Source: Tetrapisispora phaffii CBS 4417 (lineage: Eukaryota > Ascomycota > Saccharomycetes > Saccharomycetales > Saccharomycetaceae). From it: a stretch of DNA of 64,000 nt. Shown here one piece after another: positions 20,212-29,846 of the stretch. The DNA is taken from contig NC_016520.1 of the NCBI RefSeq assembly GCF_000236905.1, positions 62,001-126,000 on the forward strand, written 5' to 3'. Numbering within the stretch: the stretch's first letter is position 1; each line of letters starts with the position of its first letter. The position numbers were made by a program, and so were the translations under genes. The notes beneath the pieces were generated by a model. That model was not told where the DNA came from. It saw only the letters and a list, made by a program, of their open reading frames with translations, and did not search any database.

Positions 20212-21014
20212 AATATTTCCATATAGTTAATTCTTAGCGATGCCAGGTATAATTGTTTTACTGCATCAACAATCTTGATCCATATAAATGAATTTGTACA
20301 ACTTAATTAATGAAATACACTTACAATATAACTTTAACTCTTGAATAATTTGGCGATTAAACCTTACGATTGCTTTCTTTCACAACTTTCAATGAATCAA
20401 TTCACAACATTCTTCAAACACCAAAATTCTAATCTTTTTATTTTGTTTCGTTTCCTTACGCGAAATAATAATTTTTCGCATAATTTATTTTATTTTGTCA
20501 ATAAAGATTCGAAGAATTATTTCAGATGTTTAATATTACACGAAAATAATTATTAATAATATGATGTATTTTATAACTATATCGAACAATTCTAGAAGCT
20601 CGATTAATTAGGATAGCAAGTTGAATGGATCATTAGTTTCCTTTCAACTCAAGATTAAAGACATTTCTTCTAATTCCAATATATGAAATATTTCCTGGTG
20701 AGGAAATATAATTAAAAATATTGGCGATCTTAGAACAGGAAAATGATGTGACACTGTTAATACTTCAAAAGCACTAATGGCAAGACGAACATTCAACTAA
20801 AAAATATACATATATAAATGGCAGTATCTTCTTGACATTAAGCAATTCAGTTTTGTAGTTCTTATAATGTTATTAATGTTAACTTTTTATTTGCAAGTTA
20901 AAAGAAAACCAGAAAGAATTCTCCACTACCAAGTCATTCATTAAAATATTATAATCTAAAAGATTATCAATTACTCAACCAACCTAATACACTCATTATA
21001 CACCTTCAAGAAAT
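20212..21014. other. Intergenic region between RRI2 and the TOS6-like gene
   Basis: About 800 AT-rich bases. A TATA-like stretch is at about 20807-20818 upstream of the cell-wall gene. The 71-codon frame from 20341 has no ATG start there and no recognisable content. Confidence 0.5.
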
Positions 21015-21542
21015 ATGCAATTAACTACTTTATTATCTGCTGCTGCCGTTGCTGCCGTCGCTTTCGCTGCCGACGTTTCTGGTGACATTACTTACGTTGA
21101 TGTTACTACTACCCCAGAAGTTACTGTTTCTGCTGTTTCTACTGTCAAGACCACATCTACTCCAGTAACTACTACTACTGTGGCCACTACAACTAGTGCC
21201 CCAACCACCACCGCTACCGCTGTTTCTTCTGCTACTACTACCAGCTCAGTTGCTGCCGCTTCCACTACCACTGCCGCTGCTGCCACTACTGCTGCCTCCA
21301 CTGCCGCCACCACTGCTTCTATTGCTACTGTTGCTGCCATTTCTCAAATCGGTGACGGTCAAATCCAAGCTACCGCCAACACTGCCAGCACTACTCTAGC
21401 AACTCTTGCTGTTGTATCTCAAATCAGCGATGGTCAAATCCAAGCCACTAACCATACCATCTCTGCCTACGAGGGTGCCGCCAACTCCGTCAAGGTTGGT
21501 GCTGGTGCCTTAGTCGCTGCTTTCGCCGCTGCCTTGTTATAG
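21015..21542 (+). CDS. TOS6: GPI cell-wall protein, Tos6-like, with two PIR repeats
   Basis: A secreted cell-wall mannoprotein. The protein has 175 residues. It has a signal peptide (about 1-19), the segment [11 protein letters not shown] with [10 protein letters not shown] that I recall from Tos6, a Thr/Ala/Ser-rich stalk (about 50-105) for O-mannosylation, and a C-terminal GPI signal (small residues near 154-157 and then a hydrophobic tail). Two PIR-type motifs, [11 protein letters not shown] (110-120) and [11 protein letters not shown] (135-145), fit QxxDGQxQ. In PIR proteins this motif makes an alkali-labile ester to beta-1,3-glucan. NHT at 146-148 is an N-glycosylation sequon. Tos6 (102 residues in S. 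cerevisiae, YNL300W) lies between RPL18B and TRF5, matching this position; it lacks PIR motifs as I recall it. Codon bias suggests high expression. Confidence 0.85.
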   Translation: MQLTTLLSAAAVAAVAFAADVSGDITYVDVTTTPEVTVSAVSTVKTTSTPVTTTTVATTTSAPTTTATAVSSATTTSSVAAASTTTAAAATTAASTAATTASIATVAAISQIGDGQIQATANTASTTLATLAVVSQISDGQIQATNHTISAYEGAANSVKVGAGALVAAFAAALL

Positions 21543-24500
21543 GGGGATCGTACTATGGAGTCAACTAATCCATTTTACTTTTTCCAACACAGTGCATCGA
21601 CAATAGGATGATAATACGTGGAAATACAGAATACATTCAAGTTTTATTGTTCAATTGTTTTATTTCCTTTTCAACAGACATTCTAAATAAAGAGAATCTG
21701 CATCTAATTATAATCTACCTTTTCTACAAGCTACAGATTCCCAGGGGGTTATTACTAATAATATAAATATGTATATACATAGTCATAATAAGTAGTCAAT
21801 ATCATATAATACTACCATTACTACTGCTATAAGCTTCCTGCCACGTGACTTTAACATCAAACACATAAGGTATATTATGAGCAGGATGACCCAAAGAACA
21901 TATCGTATATAACCAAGAACTAGAAAGAAAATGTGTTTGACCAGCTAGAGGCGTAATGAAAACTGCATAGTTAACCAACCACTGGAGAAAGACTGTACGA
22001 AGAGCAGAGTAATCTCATTTCTCAATCTGATAGCACTTGAATATTGACAATTTACCAAAATATGTCGAAAATAAAAAAGACATACTATTGTGGTAAGGCT
22101 TTTTTTCACGTCTCAAAGTACAAATACGATGATGGAATGCATGTAGGTCGCAAAATTGACAATTAGGAGGGAATTAATGAGGCAGATGAATTCAACATAA
22201 ACGAAGCTAGAATTATCGCCAAGTAGATGCAATGGACTTTTTTTTCTCAATCTTTTTCTTGATTCGGAATTAGTGGTCAATTCCTGTTTTGAACTAAATT
22301 ACGGTCATGGACAACAAGACATCACCTTCTGGATGAATAGTACATGCAATGAATCAACAGAAGAAGAGCGTGCTGGATACCAGAAAAGCAATACAAGTCT
22401 ACTACACAGCGAACTGAAGACAATTATGTCTCATCTTTTTTTTTTTGGATGAAAGACACATACACTACCAGCTGGTACACAGATTATTGCAGTTGGTCAT
22501 ATACAGTAATCACTTAAGCATAGGCTGTGAATATGCAAAAGTGAAACAAATAAACAACAACGAATTATTGCTGTTCGTAATGGCTTTTCATTGAAACAAC
22601 CCTAATTAATATTTGATGTAGCGGTAATGACCATACAATGATCGGTTATTGAAGAGGAACGAGTTTTTTCCGAGCACATTCGCCACGTCAGAGATCTTTG
22701 CACAACCTATAATGATCCGTGATCTGATTTTGTTGCAGTAATTATGGGAAGGCTAGGCACGGCGATTCTTCCACTGCACACATGTCACTACTACCATTGC
22801 TGCACAAAATGCACAAAAACAGTTTGCATCTTGTGCATTTTGCGTGTTTCTCCCAGTTTAAAGAATTTTTTCGGAGTGAGAACCATGTACTACGGTGATC
22901 TAGTAGCAATCTTGAAAAGCAAAACCAAAAAAGAAATAAAAAAAGCAATAACGACGACTTATCTTTCAAACCCATTAAATCCGAAAAAAAGAGAAATGCC
23001 AACGCCATTGGACGGTTTTGTGTTCTAAGACAAAACTCGTGCACGCTGCAATTTTCGAATTAAATAATACAGTCAATTTCTGTTACAGATAGCTTCCTGT
23101 GATTTCGTAACAAGGTCCGCACCGCATCGCTTCAAGAAAAAGAAAAACAAAGCAATCACTAAAACAGAAAAGCAAGAGAAACTGCTATCTGCGTTCTAAT
23201 ATCCTGTCCAAAAAGAGCGAATCGCAGAAACAGGAAATTGAAAGAACTGGAAAGTCTTTTCACTCTACGAATTATCTCTTCAAATTCAGAAACCACCGAC
23301 ACAAACAATACATATCTATAATACATGCACGTTTGAAACAAATTGAGGCAAAAAATGGAAAGGTCACTGCAGCAAATAATCTATCAGAGTGACCGTTATA
23401 GTAATGTTAAAAAGCTTAATAAAAAATATTGAAATGTTTTGAGAATTATTACCGTATTCGGTGGTTCACTAGACCATGAAGAGTTTTGTGTGTACTGCAG
23501 CTGTTGGACAGGACGTTTCGAGAAAAACAAAAAAAACAGTGCAAATAGAGGGGAAGGAGTGGAGCGCAAAGGAAGTACGAAAGCTCAGCAGTTTCCAGAT
23601 ATGGACAAAAAAAAAGTCCCCCAAAGAATGTGAATCTTGTATACGAACGGGCAAACCATTTATTTTTCTTCATTGGAACAAGTGTCAAATTGCACCGGGG
23701 ACAGATTCTACCTTTAATTTACTCAAGGTTTAGCAATTAATTACCATATCAATCTATGCATTTTGATATGGTAAGAAAACTAAGAGACTCAAAGAACAAC
23801 TCAGAAAACTCGCCAAAAACAGTAAAAAAAGAAAAAAAGTAAAAAATTTAAAAAAACAACACATCACACAAAAAATGTTTCTGCTGTACGGCTGCTTCTC
23901 TCAAAGAATACAGTCAATTTGTTTTTTTAATTTTAAAACAACATCGTTTTGAGATTCAAAAGAACGAGGTTCACTCCTACGTTATCACACTCATACTTCC
24001 AATGCCTCATTAGGTAGTTCGTATCGGTATATCGGTATTTCTTCTGCAAGTATCATATACAATTCAGTCTAGTTCTTCGTTGTTCTCCTGTGTTTCTCCA
24101 TTTTGAACTATTCTTTAACAGCTATTAGAAGGCTTTGAAGACTTTTGGTTCTTCGAGAACTCCCATTACCTTTTCTGGGTGCTAATGCAAAGCTAGATCT
24201 CGTAACTAGTCCCTTTACTTCCCTAGATTTTGATAACCATTACGAAATAAGAGCCCATCGCTAACATTAAAATATCGAAAATTTTAACTTCTAATTACTG
24301 AAGTTTTTTTTTCCTCATTATAACGACAAAAAAAACCAACATTAAAAACAATAACAAAGAACAAATATTTCATTTATCAGATTATCCTGCGAAGAAAGAA
24401 TCGTAATTGACGTTTCTTGATTGTCTCTGTTCGTATTAGATTTAGTACTCGACAAAATTCTTCATACTTGTTTAGTATCTCCCAAAAATGTCATCTTTCA

Positions 24501-24989
24501 AATTCATGTTGTTAAAATTAGCTGTATGAACAGTAATTAATTCAAGAATATTGTTATTAATGAATCATGAACTGGACGTTTTCTAAGATATCTCAGTAGA
24601 CACCTTAATGCAGTTTCCGTCCTGTATTGAAAGAAAAATAAACTGCATGAACATTTTTGCAAAAAAACTCTTTCCTTTGAATATTTATAGTTCAAAGGAA
24701 ATATACATACACATGCACACACATATATATATATGAACATATATATGTATTCTTTGTCTATGGTTTAATTTTTTTCCATACTTAAATTACATCTCTATAA
24801 CGACATCAGATCATATTGTAAAAAAACACAGTAAAGCAACGGTGGACTCATTCACAAGGAATTTCGGCATTGATATTATACTTATCAAACATATACACTT
24901 TGTAACATTATTTTTTTAAACCAACATAAAAATAGTCAGTTGTAGATATACTCACAGAAAGGATAAGAGATCTGGAAAGACAGCTCGTG
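21543..24989. other. 3.4-kb gene-free stretch upstream of MSN1
   Basis: The longest stretch without a recognised gene. Several 60-100-codon frames occur on both strands, overlap one another, are not recognisable and often start without ATG. The part at about 22660-23740 looks less AT-rich than the flanks. It holds a perfect inverted repeat (23741-23774) and many A or T tracts. It may be a long MSN1 regulatory region, a non-coding transcription unit or the remains of a lost gene. I found no box C/D pair, tRNA promoter or other RNA signature. Confidence 0.5.
23741..23774. repeat. Inverted repeat with perfect 12-bp arms
   Basis: The arms TTACCATATCAA and TTGATATGGTAA are separated by 10 bases. 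They could form a hairpin in RNA or a bipartite binding site. It lies about 1.2 kb upstream of the MSN1 start, inside the gene-free stretch. Confidence 0.8.
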
Positions 24990-26396
24990 ATGTATGGAGA
25001 AATGACTTCTACTTTATCTGATGATGTTAACTTCCATTTTAAAAGAGTAGACAATTTAGTCAATTCTCAGCAAAATCAAATTAATGATTTGAACAATCTA
25101 ATCATGACACTAATTGGACATGATAACCTTCCAGCATCAAGAGAGCATAATTTTACACCAATCAGTAACCACAACACCAACACTTCTGCCGGTGCCAAGC
25201 ATGCAAGAGGGATGAACGTGATTAAACTACCTTCTCCTAATTATCTGACACCTGTTCAAACGGCAGTCATGTCAACAAGCGACAGTGTTTTGATGAACAA
25301 TATCGATACTATTTCAAGGTCATCAACTGGTAATACCGCTCCAGCCATCACTCCAATACCAAGCAACTCTAATTATAAATCAAATTTCTCATCAATTTCA
25401 CATACTCATCAATTACCAGATCCAATATCGAAAATAAATTCTAATCCTCACACTTTGAGCTCATCCAACACGCCAATGTTCAAAAGTTGTAGTATTGGTA
25501 CCACGTCACTGTCAATGGCAAACATAAATGAGGTAGGCTCTGTCCCAATATCAGCTACATCTAGCACAAGCGCATTGACATATAACCAAACATCAAGGAA
25601 TAATTATAATGCTCATTACCAACATGGAAGCAGTGCTACCTCAAGAAATCATAGCGTAACAAACTTAAATACTAAAAATGGAAAAATGGTTCAATATGGT
25701 GCTGCTACAACAGCTAAAAATGAATATCATGGTTTAAACAATAGTCAACCTTTAACTGGAGGACATAATTCACACACAGGTACTTCCTCAGGTGTATCGT
25801 CCATTCTATCCCCTGTATCATTGCCAATGGAAAATGGCATTAGTTCCGTATCTTTGTTAAACCACAATAGCATGCATAATATATCTACCTTAAATTCTAG
25901 TCCAGTTGATATGATGAGCAGCATTTCTATGGATAAAACTAATCGCAAGATCAGAGATCTTGATTCCAATACTCAAACAGACGCCCACTCATTATCTCCT
26001 GTTCATTCATCAAGACGTTCCAAATTTATAATAAATCCCAAATCAAAGAGGAGAAAGAGTATCTTCCGTGGAACCTTCGAATTTGTAAAATCTCCTCAAA
26101 ATGTTATAGATATTTGGAATGAATATACAAAAGGTTACAATGGACAACCATCAATTAAAGAAATGGAAGAAATCCATAAAACCACTTGGAGACGTGATCC
26201 TGCTGTGAATAAAAGATACGCAAGACGTAAAGTTCTTTGGAGAGCAATCGAAACTGGTCTAAAGAAAGGTTTCACTCTTGAAGCTACTATACAAATGTTA
26301 GAAGATCATAGATACACAGATAGGGCACAGGGCACAAAAGAACCAATTGGTTGGCTGTGTCAAATCAACAGTATACCAGAAGTTTTAAGAAGATAA
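24990..26396 (+). CDS. MSN1: Transcription activator Msn1 (GCR1_C domain)
   Basis: Msn1 is a nuclear DNA-binding activator for invertase, glucoamylase, iron-uptake and pseudohyphal/osmostress genes. The protein has 468 residues. A short N-terminal coiled-coil-like segment (about 8-45, VDNLVNSQQNQINDLNNL) is followed by a long Ser/Thr/Asn-rich region. The C-terminal GCR1_C DNA-binding domain (about 355-460) contains NVIDIWNEYTKGYNGQPS, WRRDPAVNKRYARRK and AIETGLKKGFTLEATIQMLE. The domain is shared with Hot1 and Gcr1. Position next to RRI2 and PAP2 (YOL117W, YOL115W) favours Msn1. The frame opens one codon earlier with GTG; the ATG at 24990 is used. It is longer than S. cerevisiae Msn1 (382), the extra length being low-complexity sequence. 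Confidence 0.9.
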   Translation: MYGEMTSTLSDDVNFHFKRVDNLVNSQQNQINDLNNLIMTLIGHDNLPASREHNFTPISNHNTNTSAGAKHARGMNVIKLPSPNYLTPVQTAVMSTSDSVLMNNIDTISRSSTGNTAPAITPIPSNSNYKSNFSSISHTHQLPDPISKINSNPHTLSSSNTPMFKSCSIGTTSLSMANINEVGSVPISATSSTSALTYNQTSRNNYNAHYQHGSSATSRNHSVTNLNTKNGKMVQYGAATTAKNEYHGLNNSQPLTGGHNSHTGTSSGVSSILSPVSLPMENGISSVSLLNHNSMHNISTLNSSPVDMMSSISMDKTNRKIRDLDSNTQTDAHSLSPVHSSRRSKFIINPKSKRRKSIFRGTFEFVKSPQNVIDIWNEYTKGYNGQPSIKEMEEIHKTTWRRDPAVNKRYARRKVLWRAIETGLKKGFTLEATIQMLEDHRYTDRAQGTKEPIGWLCQINSIPEVLRR

Positions 26397-26934
26397 TATA
26401 ACTCTCATTTCTACATCAGAACTTTTATAACTTGTATATATAATTATTAGTAAGTAAAACCTAATGTATACAAATAGCATTTTTTCTTCACAGAATATAC
26501 TTTCTGTCATCTGAACTAATCTCAATTAACATTAAAATTGAATCATCTTTCATAAAAGATTGAGAGCCAATTCATAGGAGACAATATAATATGATTTCAT
26601 TTAAATAGAATGCTTGTTATTTTTCCAATGTTAGAATCTCTCAATAACGATAATAACCAATAAATATCAAAAGGAATGAGAATGTTTATGGTGCCTGTAT
26701 TATCGTCTCTTTTTATTATTCACATTCTTTATCATATATTACACTTTTACCCGAAATTGCATAATAAAAAAAATACTCGAAATTTGCGATGACTTTAATA
26801 ATACCGTATATAAAAAAATGGTCAAAGCCATTTAATTACGAATTTGCCATAAACGGTGTACATTTATTCATTTGAGTATCATCTCGAACTCTATATCATT
26901 CTGAATTGAAGGATAAGTATTGCAGTCAATTGAA
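26397..26934. other. Intergenic region between MSN1 and PAP2
   Basis: About 540 AT-rich bases. No gene or regulatory element was recognised. Confidence 0.4.
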
Positions 26935-28971
26935 ATGGGAAGTACTCATTCACATAACTCGCGTTCTGCGAAGAAACACAAATCTAAATCCAAATCCCAT
27001 CGTGAGAAAAAAATTAGAAGGTCATCTTCTCATAGGATAGAAAATACATTTAAGGTACTTGATAATGATCATGAAGAGTTGTATGATAGTTATACAGATT
27101 TAATTGACCTATCCGAGGATAATGATGGCGAGGAACACAATAAAAATATGTTCTTGGTACTAGCTAATAGAAATAGTGATAACGCAGCAAATGGAAATGA
27201 AAAAAAAATTACGAATAATCCAAAATTGATAGATGAAGAGACTGAGTTTAAGGTTTCCGGTAATTTGGAAGACAATCACGATTTTATTGCATTCTCTGCA
27301 AGCTCTGAAGACGAACAAGCTACTAAAAATAGTACGCATTCAAGTGAGATGTCAGATGAATTAGATCAAACAAGCATGCTTAATGAGCAGTCATCAAATG
27401 AGTATTACCCTTGGTTACTTAATCACGATCACTCAAAACAAAAAGCGGTCACAGACTGGCTAACTCAAGAAATCAAAGATTTTACTTCATACATTTCACC
27501 AAGCCGTGAAGAAATTAAACTACGTAACCGCATTATAGCTGCTATAAAACAAGCGGTTAGGGATCTTTGGTCAGATGCAGACTTACTCGTGTTTGGATCA
27601 TATGCTACTGATTTGTATCTACCAGGTTCTGATATCGATTGTGTGATTAACAGTGAAAAAGGAGATAAGGAAAGTAGATATAATCTTTACATATTAGCAT
27701 CACACTTAAGACAACTTAATTTAGCGACACAAGTTGAAGTTATAGCTAAAGCTCGTGTACCCATCATTAAATTTGTTGAACCTAAATCGCAAATTCATAT
27801 CGATGTATCTTTTGAGAGGACCAATGGTGTTGAAGCAGCAAAGTTAATACGAGAGTGGCTCGATGATACACCTGGTTTAAGAGAACTAGTTCTTGTTATA
27901 AAACAATTCTTAGCCACTAGAAGATTAAACAATGTGCATACTGGTGGTCTAGGTGGGTTTTCAATTATTTGCCTGGTCTTTTGTTTTTTAAAAATGCATC
28001 CTAAAATAATAACGAATGCAATAAATGAATTAGATAACCTGGGTGTTTTGCTAATTGAGTTTTTCGAATTATATGGTAAAAATTTTGCTTACGATGATGT
28101 CGCAATCAGTGTTACTGATGGACGTGCTTCATACTTACCTAAAACAGATTTCAAACAATTAAATCCTTCCAGAACATCATTCTCATTAGCTATCCAAGAT
28201 CCAAATGATGCCATGAACAATATTAGCAGAGGATCATTTAACATAGCCGGGATAAAAAAAGCTTTTTCCAGTTCTTTTGAATTACTTACAAGAAAATGTT
28301 TTGATATGGATGATGCTACTTTTAAAGATAGAGTTGGAGAAAGTATTTTGGGTAACGTTATAAAGTATAAAGGTGAACAGAGAGATTTTAAAGATGAAAG
28401 ATCATTAATTCAAAACCATGCCATCATTGAAAATGAGCATTATCATGCGAAGCGTAACAGAATAGTCTGCGACAATGATTTCCTAGATCTAACTAGCGAT
28501 AGTGAAGTGGATATAATAAGTGAAGAAGAAATGTATAAACTGAATCAGAAGGTCAAAAAAAAGAAGCTTATGAAAAGTAAAAATAAAGAAAAGGGAGTAA
28601 ACCCAGCAAAGTTAATTGCAAAGAAATCGTCAAGTCTCAAAAATAAAGTTCTCTCTACGGTAACAAAGACGAAAGTCCATTCTAGGAAATCAGTTTCAAG
28701 TCTGATGGGAATAAATGATTCAGAGAACGAAAGTGAACCAATCACTGAAAACACAAAAAAAATAACTACCAATGAGAACTCGTCAGATCATACAGATAAC
28801 AGGGATAACGATGATGATTTTGACTCCGACGTTAAAAAGCCACATAAATCTAAGGAACATCTAATATCTGAGAAATCAACAATTAAGAAAACAACCGTTG
28901 ATGCCCAAACCAGACGAAATTTTTGGTTGAGTAAAGGCCAGTCAATGTCTACTACGGTTATAGGAAATTGA
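26935..28971 (+). CDS. PAP2: Non-canonical poly(A) polymerase Pap2 (Trf4), TRAMP complex
   Basis: The catalytic subunit of TRAMP adds short poly(A) tails to aberrant or non-coding nuclear RNAs so that the nuclear exosome degrades them. The protein has 678 residues. The N-terminus is Lys/Arg/Ser-rich, followed by an acidic DDFIAFSASSEDEQ-type patch recalled from Trf4. The nucleotidyltransferase signature GSYATDLYLPGSDID carries catalytic D233 and D235, and D290 lies in IHIDVSFERTNG; the spacing agrees with Trf4 (236/238/294). The PAP-associated domain has GGLGGFSIICLVFCFL, LGVLLIEFFELYGKNF and FSLAIQDPNDAMNNISRGSFN. The long Lys/Asp-rich tail is low complexity. The open frame reaches a TTG five codons upstream; the ATG at 26935 (MGST) matches the Trf4 start (MGAK). 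Its paralogue Trf5 is the alternative name. Confidence 0.93.
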   Translation: MGSTHSHNSRSAKKHKSKSKSHREKKIRRSSSHRIENTFKVLDNDHEELYDSYTDLIDLSEDNDGEEHNKNMFLVLANRNSDNAANGNEKKITNNPKLIDEETEFKVSGNLEDNHDFIAFSASSEDEQATKNSTHSSEMSDELDQTSMLNEQSSNEYYPWLLNHDHSKQKAVTDWLTQEIKDFTSYISPSREEIKLRNRIIAAIKQAVRDLWSDADLLVFGSYATDLYLPGSDIDCVINSEKGDKESRYNLYILASHLRQLNLATQVEVIAKARVPIIKFVEPKSQIHIDVSFERTNGVEAAKLIREWLDDTPGLRELVLVIKQFLATRRLNNVHTGGLGGFSIICLVFCFLKMHPKIITNAINELDNLGVLLIEFFELYGKNFAYDDVAISVTDGRASYLPKTDFKQLNPSRTSFSLAIQDPNDAMNNISRGSFNIAGIKKAFSSSFELLTRKCFDMDDATFKDRVGESILGNVIKYKGEQRDFKDERSLIQNHAIIENEHYHAKRNRIVCDNDFLDLTSDSEVDIISEEEMYKLNQKVKKKKLMKSKNKEKGVNPAKLIAKKSSSLKNKVLSTVTKTKVHSRKSVSSLMGINDSENESEPITENTKKITTNENSSDHTDNRDNDDDFDSDVKKPHKSKEHLISEKSTIKKTTVDAQTRRNFWLSKGQSMSTTVIGN

Positions 28972-29127
28972 CTTTTATATAAATACATAAATCTATACAG
29001 ATTTAAATTAACGGAAAGTTAAATCGCATTGATATGGTATTAATTATCAACGTAATATTGACTGGGAGGCTTATGGCCTTTCTTAATTAGATCAATAATC
29101 TTGTATCTTTTTTCTGAAATTTTTTTT

Positions 29128-29628
29128 TCACTTTGCAGTCTTTTTTTTTTGTATTCTTAACTCATTGTCTTTATTCTTGGACCTCTCCCATTTCTTCATC
29201 TTATCAGCCCGTGTGACATTTTGAAATGTACAGTGTTTCTTTATTTCATTGATTAATTTTGTTTTGCACGCCATTCTATTATCTTCTCTCGATCTAGTTT
29301 CATCAGCTTGCACTAAAATCATATCAGTAGTCTTTTTGTAGTATCTGAACGAACCATTGACCAATTGTTTACGCACTTCCTGTGGTATCCAATCGCAACC
29401 TGAAACATGTGGTAAACTTAAAGTACACTTCGTGTTCAATTTATTGACATTTTGTCCACCAGGTCCACTTGATCTATCAAATCTTTCTTTTAACAGATTT
29501 TTAGGAATTGAGCTTATGTTCAATTGGTTAAGCCAATTTTTTGCAATAATGGTATTATTACTAAGTTCTTTGATAACAACGTTTGAATAGCATTTTGTAA
29601 AGAATTGAAATGATACTCTAAATGTCAT
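29128..29628 (-). CDS. PTH4: Mitochondrial peptidyl-tRNA hydrolase of the RF-1 domain family (YOL114C-like)
   Basis: A small class I release-factor-like protein that hydrolyses peptidyl-tRNA on stalled mitochondrial ribosomes (ICT1/MTRF-R relative). The protein has 166 residues. A basic, hydroxylated N-terminus (MTFRVSFQFFTKCYSN) suits mitochondrial import. The RF-1 domain carries the catalytic GGQ at 57-59 in RSSGPGGQNVNKLNTK. The tail is Lys/Arg-rich (KKWERSKNKDNELRIQKKK), as in ribosome-binding family members. Adjacent PAP2 gives the YOL115W-YOL114C order. Confidence 0.9.
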   Translation of the reverse strand: MTFRVSFQFFTKCYSNVVIKELSNNTIIAKNWLNQLNISSIPKNLLKERFDRSSGPGGQNVNKLNTKCTLSLPHVSGCDWIPQEVRKQLVNGSFRYYKKTTDMILVQADETRSREDNRMACKTKLINEIKKHCTFQNVTRADKMKKWERSKNKDNELRIQKKKTAK

Positions 29629-29846
29629 ATCATAAGTAGAATAGTATTGATTAGTTCAGTTAATCAAGATACCTCCAGTTTCATAAATACGCATGCTTTT
29701 TAAAGTTTCAGCACTTAACCTCAACCTTTTAAGTCAAGATACACCATCTCGCTTCGCAGTTGAACTAATAGTTATATTAAGATATATAAAAGTTGCATTT
29801 ATAAGAATAAAAAGTTTATTAATCTGGTCTATAAAATGCATAAGAT

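Noticed and set aside
21842..21849. CACGTGAC with adjacent AT-rich DNA as a possible centromere CDEI-CDEII
   Set aside because: There is no CDEIII-like TTTCCGAA block at the required distance. The same E-box also occurs at 116 and 34964, likewise without CDEIII.
22742..23044. Overlapping 94- and 100-codon frames on both strands in the gene-free region
   Set aside because: They oppose each other and resemble no known protein. The composition gives no support for coding.
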